A stretch of DNA of 64,000 nt from Candidatus Viridilinea mediisalina (GCF_002532535.1 NZ_NQWI01000004.1:1-64000), one strand, 5' to 3'. Positions 26,565 through 35,187 are shown, counted from the first letter of the stretch. The notes: generated from the letters alone by a model not told the origin. Numbers and translations are program-made.

Positions 26565-27190
26565 TGCGCCACTCCAGGCAGCACCTCAGGAGCCATCGCA
26601 CCCGCAGGTAGCGTCTCCAACTGCGCCATCTCCTGCTTAATCCGTAGGCCCAACTCTACCGCAAGCGCGTGGCAGATGGTGCTATGCACATCTTCTACTT
26701 GGGGCATGTGGTGGTGAACAACATGGAGCGCAAGCTTGGCACTGTGGGCCAACTGACCACCATCGAAGCCGGTAATGCCCACAGTTGTGGCCCCACGACT
26801 ATTGGCCCACGTCACCGCACTGAGTACATTGGGCGAATTGCCGCTACCCGAGATCGCAAAGAGCAGATCACCGGGGCGATAGTGGGTCATAAGCTGCTCG
26901 ACAAAGATTTCGCTATAGCTCTGATCATTGGCAACGGCGGTCATCACCGGGATATTGTCGGTCAGCGCAAACGCACGCAGCCGCCGCGCCCCAGGGTAGA
27001 TCGTCCATTTGGCCAAATCACCTGCAAAGTGCGAAGCGGTCGCCGCGCTCCCGCCGTTGCCACAAACGATAATGCTGCCATCACGTTCATAGGTAGCCCA
27101 AAGCGCATCCGCAATTGCCTTGAGCGGTTGCTGCGGTACCTGTTGCAGCACGAGCGCGACCTGTTGGAGGTAAGTATTAAGCTGATTCAT
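26561..27190 (-). CDS. SIS-domain sugar phosphate isomerase, GmhA-like
   Basis: About 209 residues with a single SIS fold. The phosphate-binding loop VCGNGGSAATASHFAGDLAK is typical of sedoheptulose 7-phosphate isomerase and related DiaA proteins. A LLFAISGSGNSPNVLSAV strand also matches. If it acts on sedoheptulose 7-phosphate it would start heptose nucleotide synthesis for the glycan made by this cluster, but the other heptose genes are not nearby. The start at 27190 has a GGAG element; the longer frame upstream is not supported. It overlaps DegT by four bases. Confidence 0.82.
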   Translation of the reverse strand: MNQLNTYLQQVALVLQQVPQQPLKAIADALWATYERDGSIIVCGNGGSAATASHFAGDLAKWTIYPGARRLRAFALTDNIPVMTAVANDQSYSEIFVEQLMTHYRPGDLLFAISGSGNSPNVLSAVTWANSRGATTVGITGFDGGQLAHSAKLALHVVHHHMPQVEDVHSTICHALAVELGLRIKQEMAQLETLPAGAMAPEVLPGVAQ

Positions 27191-27216
27191 ATCATCTCCG
27201 CTATGGGTTGTTAGGG

Positions 27217-27666
27217 TTACGAACGGGCCACTAAGAGCATCCCAAGACAGATCACAAGGACGCCCGCAACCCGTAGGGGCGAAATCTCCTCGCGCAGGAT
27301 GAGCCAAGCCACACCAAGCACAAGGACTTGGGTCAAGCTGAGGGAAGGATAGGCCACACTCAGATCAACCCGCGAGAGCGTCACCAACCAGAAGAAGGTT
27401 GCGACCGCGTAGACAAAGAGGCCACCAAGCACGAAGGGCGACGTAGCGATCTGCAAGATGATCTGCGGGAGCGTTTCGAGGCTAATGATCAGCGCCCCCA
27501 TCTGGCCCATGCCATACTTGAGCAGCGCCTGGCCAATCACGCTCAACACGAGCGAGCAGCCAATGATCATCATCGTAGCCAGCGTCAGGCCACGGGGCAT
27601 GTCTCCACTTGTCTTCAATTCTTCGACCACCAGAGGGTTAACTTCTGAACTATTGGCTTGTTGCAT
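27217..27666 (-). CDS. Small DMT/EmrE-fold transporter (ArnE/F-like)
   Basis: About 149 residues with four transmembrane helices and motifs of the drug/metabolite transporter fold (SVIGQALLKYGM; LSVAYPSLSLTQVLVLGVAW; LREEISPLRVAGVLVI). Small proteins of this fold next to a dolichol-phosphate-type glycosyltransferase often flip a lipid-linked sugar across the membrane, as ArnE/ArnF do. That function is inference from context. The start at 27666 lies inside the 3' end of the upstream GT2 gene (17-bp overlap), implying co-translation. Confidence 0.75.
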   Translation of the reverse strand: MQQANSSEVNPLVVEELKTSGDMPRGLTLATMMIIGCSLVLSVIGQALLKYGMGQMGALIISLETLPQIILQIATSPFVLGGLFVYAVATFFWLVTLSRVDLSVAYPSLSLTQVLVLGVAWLILREEISPLRVAGVLVICLGMLLVARS

Positions 27667-28426
27667 GATGGTTCCTTTTGGCTTTCGCAGAACGCTGCTC
27701 ACCACGCAGTTTGCGCCCAATCAGGCTGGCCATGTAGCGCAGGTGCGTCTTGGTAATGCGAACCAGCCGCGCTTTCGAGGTGCCGGTCTGCCGCACTTGG
27801 AGGACAGTCGGGTATTCGGCCACACGATAGCCCGCCATTAGCGCCTCAACCAGCATCTGGGTTACCATCAAGAAGCCGTCGTGATTAATCCGTGGCTTGA
27901 TTGTTTCGATCACGTCGCGCCGGTAGGCGCGAAAGAGCGCAGTGTAGGTATGTACGCGCCAATCGAGCAGCATACGATAGAGCAGCGAGGCACCTTTGCT
28001 AATAAAGATGCGATAGGCGGGCACATTGGCAATCCCGCCGCCAGGATGGTAGGGCGAAGCGGTAACCACATCCACCTCTGGGTTAAGATAGTCGAGCAGA
28101 GTAGGAATGTGGGAAAAGGGGTAGGTACCATCGCTATCGGTAGTGACAATAATGTCACCATGGGCATGGGCCAGCCCGGTACGCAGTGCAGCCCCCAAGC
28201 CAAGGTTGCGCTCGTGCGGCACCACCACCACCTCAGGCCACGTCCCAAAGGCCTGGCGCAGCAGATCACCTGTGCCATCAACACTCCCATCGTCCACGAG
28301 GATAAGCTCAACCTGGCCGCGTTGCCGCAAGCTCGGCAGCACCTCAGCCAGGCGCTCGTGCATCGTAGCCACACCTTCGGCCTCGTTGTAACAGGGAATG
28401 ATCACCGAGAGGTCACAGGGCGTCAT
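27650..28426 (-). CDS. GT2 glycosyltransferase, dolichyl-phosphate mannose synthase-like
   Basis: 258 residues with a GT-A fold: LSVIIPCYNEAEGV nucleotide-binding start, ILVDDGSVDGT, GLGAALRTGLAHAHGD and the DxD motif TTDSDGTYPF. A conserved TALFRAYRRDVI segment follows, as in polyprenyl-phosphate hexose transferases. No C-terminal transmembrane anchor is present, as in soluble DPM1-like enzymes. It would load a hexose onto a polyprenyl phosphate. It is the first gene of the leftward seven-gene glycan cluster and overlaps the small transporter gene. Confidence 0.88.
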   Translation of the reverse strand: MTPCDLSVIIPCYNEAEGVATMHERLAEVLPSLRQRGQVELILVDDGSVDGTGDLLRQAFGTWPEVVVVPHERNLGLGAALRTGLAHAHGDIIVTTDSDGTYPFSHIPTLLDYLNPEVDVVTASPYHPGGGIANVPAYRIFISKGASLLYRMLLDWRVHTYTALFRAYRRDVIETIKPRINHDGFLMVTQMLVEALMAGYRVAEYPTVLQVRQTGTSKARLVRITKTHLRYMASLIGRKLRGEQRSAKAKRNHHATSQ

Positions 28427-28571
28427 AGCGGACTAACTTTCTGTTTATAATAGCGGGATTGTGGGATCATTGTACCATTTGCGTGTAGGTTAGTATGGTC
28501 ATTGTGTGTAACGTTTAGGTAAATCGCGTTAGGCTGCTAGGTAACAATCCGTTTAGTATGCGGGCTGCGTC

Positions 28572-28690
28572 AACGTTGTTGGGGCTACGCCCCAACTAAC
28601 GTTTTTCTCCCAATGTGGCGGCGAAGCCGCCACATTGGGAGAAAAACAGTTCTTCGGGTGAGGCGAAGCCTCCCCCGAACCCCCGCCAGT
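28572..28690. repeat. Hairpin cluster in the divergent GT2/EamA gap (includes core hairpin copy 3)
   Basis: First comes AACGTTGTTGGGGC-TAC-GCCCCAAC(TA)ACGTT at 28573-28603. Next is the GGCGGC-GAA-GCCGCC core hairpin at 28601-28647 with a perfect 22-bp stem (arm GTTTTTCTCCCAATGT). Then AGGCGAAGCCT and CCCCCGAACCCCC at about 28660-28685. The rest of the 312-bp gap (28427-28570) is AT-richer, with no gene seen. A TATAAT/ATTATA at 28446-28451 lies 20 bp before the GT2 start and could be its -10. Confidence 0.75.
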
Positions 28691-28738
28691 TGGTTGGAAG
28701 GCTTGGCCTCCCCCACCCCCACCAGAGGAGTCGCCCCT

Positions 28739-29653
28739 ATGTCGCCGGATCAGCCCGCTTCGTCGTCGCTTGCCACCACCCACCCCAAGTTAGTTATGTT
28801 AACACCTTGGGCCTTTGTGCTGCTCTGGAGTACTGGCTTTATTGGGGCACGTTTGGGCTTGCCCTATATTGAACCCTTTACCTTCTTGGGCATCCGCTTT
28901 GCCATTGTCTCGACCCTTTTGGCTGGGTTGGCGTTAGTACTGCGAAGCCCTTGGCCGCGCAGTTGGGTTGCTTTGGGCCACATTGCCATCGCCGGGCTGC
29001 TGCTGCACGGCGGCTACCTGGGGGGCGTCTTTGTGGCCATTGATAACGGCATGCCCGCAGGCATCAGCGCCCTGATTGTCAGTCTGCAACCCATTCTCAC
29101 AGCAGTCATTGCCCAAACGCTACTCGGCGAGCGCGTGGGGGGACGGCAGTGGCTTGGGTTGGGGCTCGGCTTGCTCGGGGTTAGCCTCGTGGTAAGCGAG
29201 AAATTGCTGCTAGTTGAAGGCATGCCCAGCATCACCACTATCAGCCTGATCGGCATTACGACGGCCCTATTCAGCACCACCTTTGGCACCATCTACCAGA
29301 AGCGCTTCGGAGGGCGCATGCCGTTGATCAGCGGGACAGCCCTACAATATGTGGCCGCAGGCATGCTCATCATTCCCTTGGCGCTGCTCACCGAGAGCGG
29401 GACGATCATGTGGACAGGCGAACTACTCTTTTCGCTCTTCTGGCTCGTCTTTGTCCTCTCAATTGGCGCCATTCTCCTCCTCATGCTGCTCCTACGCCTC
29501 AACTCAACCGCGCGGGTCGCCAGCCTCTTCTACCTTGTGCCCCCCTCCACGGCCCTACAAGCCTACTTCATCTTCGGCGAAGCCCTTGGCCCCTTGGCGC
29601 TACTAGGCATGCTGGTGGCATCATTGGGAGTTGCGTTGGTGGTGGTGCAGTGA
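28739..29653 (+). CDS. EamA/DMT-family transporter
   Basis: About 304 residues with ten predicted transmembrane helices in two EamA repeats. The first helix is WAFVLLWSTGFIGARLGL, characteristic of the RhaT/YdcZ-like branch, and each half ends with an acidic turn (LLGERVGGRQWLGLGL; FGEALGPLALLGMLVA). It exports or imports a small metabolite, identity unknown. The start at 28739 follows GAGGAG by eight bases. Its TGA stop is the first base triplet of an adjacent MITE-like element. Confidence 0.85.
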   Translation: MSPDQPASSSLATTHPKLVMLTPWAFVLLWSTGFIGARLGLPYIEPFTFLGIRFAIVSTLLAGLALVLRSPWPRSWVALGHIAIAGLLLHGGYLGGVFVAIDNGMPAGISALIVSLQPILTAVIAQTLLGERVGGRQWLGLGLGLLGVSLVVSEKLLLVEGMPSITTISLIGITTALFSTTFGTIYQKRFGGRMPLISGTALQYVAAGMLIIPLALLTESGTIMWTGELLFSLFWLVFVLSIGAILLLMLLLRLNSTARVASLFYLVPPSTALQAYFIFGEALGPLALLGMLVASLGVALVVVQ

Positions 29654-29758
29654 TACCAAATCCGATAGCCGATAGCCGATAGCTGAAAGCCGGACATGGC
29701 GTCTCAATGCGCTAGATTGTCATTGGGCATGCGGCATGTTCAATGGTAATTGGTATTA
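29651..29758. mobile_element. MITE-like element with ATACCA/TGGTAT ends, copy 1
   Basis: 108 bp bounded by TGATACCAAATCC and GGTAATTGGTATTA, with an internal CATGCGGCATGTTCAA block shared with the copies at 47372, 58697 and 61652. A GATAGCC triplet array occupies the other half. It begins exactly at the stop codon of the transporter gene. Confidence 0.7.
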
Positions 29759-29796
29759 CATCCATATTGGCGGCTTTGCCGCCAATATGGATGTAA
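29756..29796. terminator. Hairpin with conserved GGCGGC/GCCGCC core, copy 4
   Basis: A perfect 19-bp stem with loop TTT; arm TTACATCCATATT. It lies between the convergent transporter and leuB genes and adjoins the MITE end. Confidence 0.7.
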
Positions 29797-29834
29797 AAAA
29801 CTGGCTTGAGGCCCAGCCCCCAAAGATTCAAGCC

Positions 29835-30902
29835 CTATACAAGCTGTGCAACCACAGCATCACCGACGGCACTCGTACTCTGGGCACGCTGGTCGGGTCG
29901 GGCAAGATCGCCGGTGACACAGCCCGCTTCGATCACCGCACTGACCGCCGCTTCAACTGCGCGTGCCGCCGCCTCTTGGTTGAGCGAGTGGCGCAACAGG
30001 AGCGCACAGCTCAGAATGGTGGCCAGTGGATTGGCGCGGCCCTGCCCCGCAATGTCGGGGGCCGAACCGTGGATCGGCTCGTAGAGCCCCTTGTTGCCAG
30101 CACCCAAACTGGCCGAAGGCAGCATCCCCATTGAGCCAGCCAGCATACTCGCCTCATCGGTAAGAATATCGCCAAACATATTTTCGGTCACAATCACATC
30201 AAAATCACTGGGCTTACGCAGGAGATGCATAGCACACGCATCCACCAACATCCAATCGTAGCTCAGATCGCTAAACTCCTCCTGCATCACCCGCGTAGTG
30301 ACCCGCCGCCAGAGGCGGCTCGTCTCCAGCACATTCGCCTTATCCACAAGGGTGAGCTTACCGTGGCGTGTGCGCGCCAAATTGGCCGCAACGCGCACCA
30401 CACGCACAATCTCAGTCTCGTGGTAGTGACAGAGATCGCTGGCCCACTCGCCCGCAGCGTCCCGCTCAAGCTGCTTCGCGCCAAAATAGATCCCGCCGGT
30501 CAACTCGCGCACCACCAGCAGATCCACGCCTTCGAGCCGTTCAGGGCGGAGCGGCGAGGCATCAACCAGCATAGGGTGAATCGTGACCGGACGGAGATTT
30601 GCGAAGAGGCCCAAATGCTTACGGATCGCCAACAGCCCCTGTTCCGGGCGCACAGGGGCCAAGGGATCGTCCCACTTCGGGCCACCCACCGCCCCCAAGA
30701 GCACCGCATCAGCCGCCTCACAGAGCGCCGCCGTCTCAGGGGGCAGGGGCTGGCCCGTCTGATCAATCGCAGCCCCACCGATCAAACCCTCATCAAGCTG
30801 CAGATCGAGCGCAAAGCGCTGCGCCACAGCCCGCAGCACCTTAACGCCCTCCGCCACCACCTCCGGCCCAATGCCGTCGCCAGGTAATAGTGCAATGTGC
30901 AT
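29835..30902 (-). CDS. leuB: 3-isopropylmalate dehydrogenase
   Basis: Third step of leucine synthesis: oxidative decarboxylation of 3-isopropylmalate with NAD+. The 355 residues begin [20 protein letters not shown]. They contain the substrate-binding RPVTIHPML-type region, the Mg2+-binding [20 protein letters not shown] and the NAD-binding [17 protein letters not shown]. All catalytic regions look intact. It stands alone here, with no leuC or leuD in view. It is convergent with the EamA gene. Confidence 0.96.
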   Translation of the reverse strand: MHIALLPGDGIGPEVVAEGVKVLRAVAQRFALDLQLDEGLIGGAAIDQTGQPLPPETAALCEAADAVLLGAVGGPKWDDPLAPVRPEQGLLAIRKHLGLFANLRPVTIHPMLVDASPLRPERLEGVDLLVVRELTGGIYFGAKQLERDAAGEWASDLCHYHETEIVRVVRVAANLARTRHGKLTLVDKANVLETSRLWRRVTTRVMQEEFSDLSYDWMLVDACAMHLLRKPSDFDVIVTENMFGDILTDEASMLAGSMGMLPSASLGAGNKGLYEPIHGSAPDIAGQGRANPLATILSCALLLRHSLNQEAAARAVEAAVSAVIEAGCVTGDLARPDQRAQSTSAVGDAVVAQLV

Positions 30903-30922
30903 AGTTATTGCTTTCTAGGTCA

Positions 30923-31116
30923 AACTAAAGCCGACACTCCAATGCCAGCCTATAGATTTGTCTGATCATGACATACGATACCATACTGTAGGTCAGCATG
31001 TTACAATAGATCAAGGTGAGTCGCTCTTTGTATAGTCTTTCAGATAATGTTTCTGGAACCTCCAGGATCGTGGGAGGGGTTTTCGGGGAGGGCGAAGCCC
31101 TCCCCGAACCCCTCCC
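30923..31116. repeat. leuB/DUF262 divergent gap: half repeat plus G-rich palindrome
   Basis: A degenerate right half of the GCTGTCTGAAAAG family (CTAAAGCCGACACTCC…) lies at 30923-30967. A strong palindrome at 31072-31116 pairs GGGAGGGG and CGGGGAGGGC with their complements around GAA and is followed by TTTT, so it could terminate rightward transcription. The DNA between (30968-31071) is AT-richer and should hold the leuB promoter; on the minus strand TTGATC and TACAGT 18 bp apart are candidates. Confidence 0.6.
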
Positions 31117-31155
31117 TTTTACGATAGCCAATAGCCGATGTTTTAAGGAGGCAGT

Positions 31156-32304
31156 GTGACAGCGAATGATGATCGCTTAGATGATGAGACACCAGAACTC
31201 AATGAAGAGAACACCGGAGTAGAGCGCGAAGATGTTGTTGGCGAGGATCGTAGCGCTGCGCCCTTCGATCCGACGCTGATTCGGGTTGAGACGCGCGCCT
31301 TGACGATTGATCTTCTGCTCGCACGCATGCAGGAGGAAGAGATCAACCTCACCCCTGATTTTCAGCGTAAAGCCGGTATTTGGAGCAATGAGGCCCAGAG
31401 TCGCCTCATCGAATCGATCTTGACTCGCATCCCCCTACCAGCATTCTACCTAGACACAACCGATGATGATCAATGGATCGTAGTTGACGGACTGCAACGC
31501 TTAACAACGCTTCGTCGCTTTGCAATAAGCCAAGAATTGCGCCTATGCGGTCTGGAGTTTCTTACGCAACTCAATGGCAAGAGCTTCGATGAACTACCGC
31601 GCAATTTTCAACGACGCATTCGCGAGACCCAAGTGACCGCCTTTCTCATTGCTCGCGGTACCCCCGACGAGGTGAAGTTCACCATCTTTCGACGCATCAA
31701 CACAGGGGGCAAACCCCTCTCGCCCCAAGAGATCCGCCACGCCCTGAATCAAGGGCCGGTTACGGCGCTGCTTGCTGAACTTGCCCAAGCGGATGAATTC
31801 CAGCGGGCCATTGATCGCGGGGTAGCGAGTGATCGGATGGATGACCGTGAGTTGGTGTTACGTTTCTTCGCTTTTAACATCAACTCCTACACCAACTATG
31901 TGCGCCAAGATTTTGACACCTTCCTCAACGGGGCCATGAAGCAGATCAACAAGCTTCCCCAAGCTGAACTGGATCGGCTCACGGCTGAATTCAAGCGTGC
32001 CATGGTGTGGGCCTATAAGATCTTTGGCCGTGATGCCTTCCGCAAACGTTACAAGGCGGAAGCAAAACGTCAGCCGATCAATAAACCCCTCTTCGAGGCT
32101 TGGGCGATCAACCTCCATACCCGCAGCGATGAACAACTCGCACAACTCGTCGAGCGCCGCGATCTGCTGATCGCCAAATTTATCGATCTGATGAATGAGG
32201 ACCGCACCTTTGACAATGCCATCTCGCAAGGCACCGGTGATGTAAAAAAGGTCAAGTATCGTTTTACACGTCTCGGTGAACTCATTGAGGAGGTGCTGGC
32301 ATGA
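31156..32304 (+). CDS. DUF262 (GmrSD-like N-terminal domain) protein
   Basis: 382 residues with a ParB/Srx-like DUF262 domain: FQRKAGIWSNEAQSRLIESI, LPAFYLD, and VVDGLQRLTTL, the family's nucleotide-binding 'DGQQR' motif in the form DGLQR. FRRINTGGKPLSPQEIRHAL follows. DUF262 proteins such as GmrS use NTP to control DNA cleavage in anti-phage systems. The C-terminal 150 residues are helical and lack the HNH motif of GmrD. The GTG start at 31156 follows AAGGAGG by four bases. It overlaps the downstream AAA ATPase gene (ATGA), so the two act together. The specific function is unknown. Confidence 0.85.
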   Translation: MTANDDRLDDETPELNEENTGVEREDVVGEDRSAAPFDPTLIRVETRALTIDLLLARMQEEEINLTPDFQRKAGIWSNEAQSRLIESILTRIPLPAFYLDTTDDDQWIVVDGLQRLTTLRRFAISQELRLCGLEFLTQLNGKSFDELPRNFQRRIRETQVTAFLIARGTPDEVKFTIFRRINTGGKPLSPQEIRHALNQGPVTALLAELAQADEFQRAIDRGVASDRMDDRELVLRFFAFNINSYTNYVRQDFDTFLNGAMKQINKLPQAELDRLTAEFKRAMVWAYKIFGRDAFRKRYKAEAKRQPINKPLFEAWAINLHTRSDEQLAQLVERRDLLIAKFIDLMNEDRTFDNAISQGTGDVKKVKYRFTRLGELIEEVLA

Positions 32305-33443
32305 TTCGCACACTCCGCCTCCAGAATTTCAAGTGTTTTCGTGATCAAGAGATCGAACTGGGCAACCTCACGCTCCTGGCCGGGTTGAACGGCATGGGTA
32401 AATCATCGCTCATTCAAGCACTGGTACTGCTGCGTCAATCGCGGCAGCAGGCTCTGCTACCCGACATCGGCCTTGCGCTCAATGGCGATCTACTGCGCCT
32501 CGGCCTGGCCCGTGATGTCTTGTATGAGGGCGCAACTTCTGACGATGAGATTGGCTTTGGCTTGGTGGTGGAGAATGACGATGCGATCGTAAAAGCCAAG
32601 TGGACATTTGCCTACAACCAGGAGGCTGATGTACTACAAATCAATCAGAAAGCGCACACCGCCGTCTATGAAACGAGCCTATTTACCGACGAATTTCACT
32701 ACCTTCATGCCGAACGAATTGGGCCGCGTCCCGCCTTTACTACCTCCGATTTCGAGGTGCGTCAACATCGGCAGATTGGAACGCAGGGCAAATACGCGGC
32801 GCACTATCTATCGGTGTTCGGCAGCCAGGACATTCGCAACACCGCCATTCAACACGATAGAGCGCGCACACTGAGTCTCCGTGATCAGACTGAAGCATGG
32901 CTCGGTGAAATTTCGCCGGGTACGAGAATTCAGCTTAATGCGAATCCCGACTTAGATCAGATCGGCTTGCGCTACTCTTTCATCACTGGCCAATATGAAA
33001 GTAACGCCTATCGCAGTACCAACGTGGGTTTTGGCCTCACCTACACACTGCCTATTTTGGTTGTGGCGCTCTCAGCCGCGCCTGGTTCGCTGATCTTGAT
33101 CGAGAATCCCGAAGCGCATCTGCATCCCAAAGGGCAAGGCATGATGGGCGAACTGCTGTCGCGTGTGGCTCAGAGTGGCGTGCAGGTGATTATCGAGACC
33201 CATAGTGATCACGTCCTTAACGGCATTCGCCTCGCGGTTCATGGCGGCGGTCGCGCATCGCGCCTTGATGCCGAAAAGGTACGGATGCACTTCTTCGAGC
33301 GTCAGGAGTGTGACGACGGCACACAACATCTTGTCATCTCGCCTGCCATTGACCACAACGGACGCATCAATCGCTGGCCTGAGGGCTTCTTTGATGAGTG
33401 GGACAAGAGCCTGGAGGCGCTGTTAGAGCCAAGGAGTGAATGA
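32301..33443 (+). CDS. AAA ATPase with DUF3696-type C-terminus
   Basis: 380 residues of the SMC/OLD-like AAA class. Walker A is GLNGMGKSSLIQAL (about 28-41) after LRLQNFKCFRDQEIELGN. Walker B and the signature region are LILIENPEAHLHPKGQG, followed by the switch IIETHSDHVLNGIRLAV. The C-terminus (INRWPEGFFDEW) matches the DUF3696 tail. There is no TOPRIM nuclease domain as in OLD, so an effector should be separate. The gene overlaps the DUF262 gene by four bases and is followed 1 bp later by the remains of a third gene. I infer a two- or three-gene defence-type cassette. Confidence 0.85.
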   Translation: MIRTLRLQNFKCFRDQEIELGNLTLLAGLNGMGKSSLIQALVLLRQSRQQALLPDIGLALNGDLLRLGLARDVLYEGATSDDEIGFGLVVENDDAIVKAKWTFAYNQEADVLQINQKAHTAVYETSLFTDEFHYLHAERIGPRPAFTTSDFEVRQHRQIGTQGKYAAHYLSVFGSQDIRNTAIQHDRARTLSLRDQTEAWLGEISPGTRIQLNANPDLDQIGLRYSFITGQYESNAYRSTNVGFGLTYTLPILVVALSAAPGSLILIENPEAHLHPKGQGMMGELLSRVAQSGVQVIIETHSDHVLNGIRLAVHGGGRASRLDAEKVRMHFFERQECDDGTQHLVISPAIDHNGRINRWPEGFFDEWDKSLEALLEPRSE

Positions 33444-33444
33444 T

Positions 33445-33700
33445 ATGCCACTCGAGATGGTACTCAATGAACTCTCCCTACAACCTGCGCCTTCAATCAA
33501 TCACGCTCGTCAACGGATGGCTCAATTCATTGATCTGTTGCGCCAGGCAACACTCATGCAGGTAAGTTGAACGGGTCTTCAGTTGGCATATGCGCTTTAC
33601 GCCTGGTGCAGGCCGCCTCTATTTTTACCCTGATCCTGCGGCACACACTATTACCATTGGTTATATTGGCCCTCATCTACGGACTGTTCTTTACTCATAA
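33445..33700 (+). pseudogene. Eroded third gene of the DUF262-AAA cassette
   Basis: An ATG 1 bp after the AAA gene opens a 41-residue frame (MPLEMVLNELSLQPAPSINH…) that stops at 33570. In another frame, from about 33566 to the TAA at 33700, a well-formed protein end can be read (HMRFTPGAGRLYFYP… to GYIGPHLRTVLYS). Neither piece stands alone as a plausible gene. The simplest reading is one larger gene that lost its middle and its reading frame. That the two pieces belong together is inference from position, strand and protein-like composition. Confidence 0.6.
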
Positions 33701-33727
33701 GACTTGTAGACCCAACCAACCTCAAAA

Positions 33728-33821
33728 GCTGTCTGAAAGGCTGGGGGGCGCACACTGGAGTGCCGGCTTTAGCCGGCTAAAGCCGGCACTCCAACGCCAA
33801 CCCAGAGACTTTTTAGGCAGC
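33728..33821. repeat. GCTGTCTGAAAAG-family palindromic element, copy 3
   Basis: Left arm GCTGTCTGAAAGG, inner GGAGTGCCGGCTTTAG palindrome and a degraded right arm ACTTTTTAGGCAGC. It lies between the third-gene remnant and the stop of the NUDIX gene, where transcripts converge. Confidence 0.8.
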
Positions 33822-33824
33822 CCC

Positions 33825-34250
33825 TCACAGCTCATACAATACCTCTAAGGCTAAACGCATCACGTCGCGTACCTGGTTGTAGGTGAGCATACGCACAACA
33901 TGGCTGTCGGCTACCCAAATGGCTTTGCTGATGCCTTCGTCAATCGCAGGGATGGGACGGGTGTGTTCCGCGTAGGCGAGGAAGTAGGCGACCTCTTTGT
34001 CGCGCCAGGTGTCGCGGCGGTAGACCGGGTAGCGCACGCGGGTAAGGAGCCGTTCGATTTCACAGATGACGCCCGTCTCCTCTGCGATCTCTCGTAGCGC
34101 CGCCGTGGCCTCGTCCTCATCAGGCTCGAGGTGGCCTTTGGGCAGCGTCCATGCATAGTGGCGGTCGCGGATCACGAGCAGCGTTAGGTCGCCATTGGGC
34201 GCGTAGCTGTAGACCACCGCCCCGGCTGCGCGGATCAGTTTGCGGCTCAT
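33825..34250 (-). CDS. NUDIX hydrolase
   Basis: 141 residues containing the full Nudix box GHLEPDEDEATAALREIAEETG (GX5EX7REUXEEXGU). Flanking features are RAAGAVVYSY and WTLPKGHLEP, like bis(5'-nucleosyl)-tetraphosphatase/MutT-type enzymes. It probably hydrolyses a nucleoside diphosphate linked to another moiety; the substrate is unknown. Its ATG overlaps the stop of the CcdA gene (ATGA), so it is translated from the same transcript. Confidence 0.88.
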   Translation of the reverse strand: MSRKLIRAAGAVVYSYAPNGDLTLLVIRDRHYAWTLPKGHLEPDEDEATAALREIAEETGVICEIERLLTRVRYPVYRRDTWRDKEVAYFLAYAEHTRPIPAIDEGISKAIWVADSHVVRMLTYNQVRDVMRLALEVLYEL

Positions 34251-35164
34251 TGCAGCCCAAAGAGACGACTAATGCCCATTTCCAGTTCGGCAAACCAGGC
34301 ACCAAAGCTGCTGCTACTGGCCATGCGCGTCATCAGTTCCAATTGGCCGGTTGCCAAGAGTAGGCCAATGCCGATCATGAGTAGGCCGCCAATCACGCTG
34401 ACGCTATGGAAGTAGAATTCGCGTCCAAAGATGGTGACCGGGTAGCCTTTGCCGCTGATCATGCGCCAGAAGCGCGAGCCGCGCCCCAAGCGGTTGAAGA
34501 AGGTAGCAATGAAGATCAGTGGTAGCCCCAGGCCCGAAGCGTAGATAAAGGCCAGCACTGCACCCTGCAGTACCGCTACATTACCCGAAGCGGCCAGCAT
34601 GGTCATAAAGCTCCCAAAGAGCGGCCCGGCGCAGGCCGTCCAACCCAGGGCAAACGTGGCCCCGTAGAGGTACGAACCAAACAGCGTGGTGGCCGGGCGG
34701 TCGTTGATCTGCATGCCGGCAAAACCGAGGCCAAAGATGCCCATGATGCCAAAGATGATGATCACAATCCCACCCACCAGCATCAGGGTATGACGTAGCC
34801 CAAAGAGCAGCCCACTCAGCGCGCTAATCGCCCCCCCTAAGAGGGTCAGAGTCGTTGCTAACCCAAAGAAGAAGGCGAGGCTCATCAAAAAGATACTACT
34901 GCGTTTTGCCTGAAACGTGACCGCGAAATAGGCGGGTAAAATCGGCAGGGTACAGGGTGAAAGAAAGCTCAAAAGGCCAGTGAGAAAGACTGGTAGCGCC
35001 AAGATCAGCACCGGCCCACCACCAGTGAGGTAGCCAGTCTGGGCACTGCTGTTGAGGCTCAGGATGATGATGACAAAGGCCAAGAGGCTCAACACACCCA
35101 AAGTAATCAGATGACGCCGTGAGAACCCGCTTGAGGCGGAGGTCTCGACGGGTTGGGTGGACAT
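34247..35164 (-). CDS. ccdA: CcdA-type thiol:disulfide transmembrane protein
   Basis: 305 residues with about seven transmembrane helices of the DsbD/CcdA family. The two redox cysteines are in FLSPCTLPILPAYFAV and GWTACAGPLFGSFM. It carries reducing equivalents across the membrane for c-type cytochrome maturation or other extracytoplasmic thiols. An N-terminal extra helix (LITLGVLSLLAFVIIILSL) precedes the core. No ResA/CcmG-like thioredoxin is adjacent in this window. The downstream NUDIX gene overlaps it by four bases. Confidence 0.85.
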   Translation of the reverse strand: MSTQPVETSASSGFSRRHLITLGVLSLLAFVIIILSLNSSAQTGYLTGGGPVLILALPVFLTGLLSFLSPCTLPILPAYFAVTFQAKRSSIFLMSLAFFFGLATTLTLLGGAISALSGLLFGLRHTLMLVGGIVIIIFGIMGIFGLGFAGMQINDRPATTLFGSYLYGATFALGWTACAGPLFGSFMTMLAASGNVAVLQGAVLAFIYASGLGLPLIFIATFFNRLGRGSRFWRMISGKGYPVTIFGREFYFHSVSVIGGLLMIGIGLLLATGQLELMTRMASSSSFGAWFAELEMGISRLFGLQ

Positions 35165-35187
35165 AGCATGTACTCCTTCCCTAAGAT

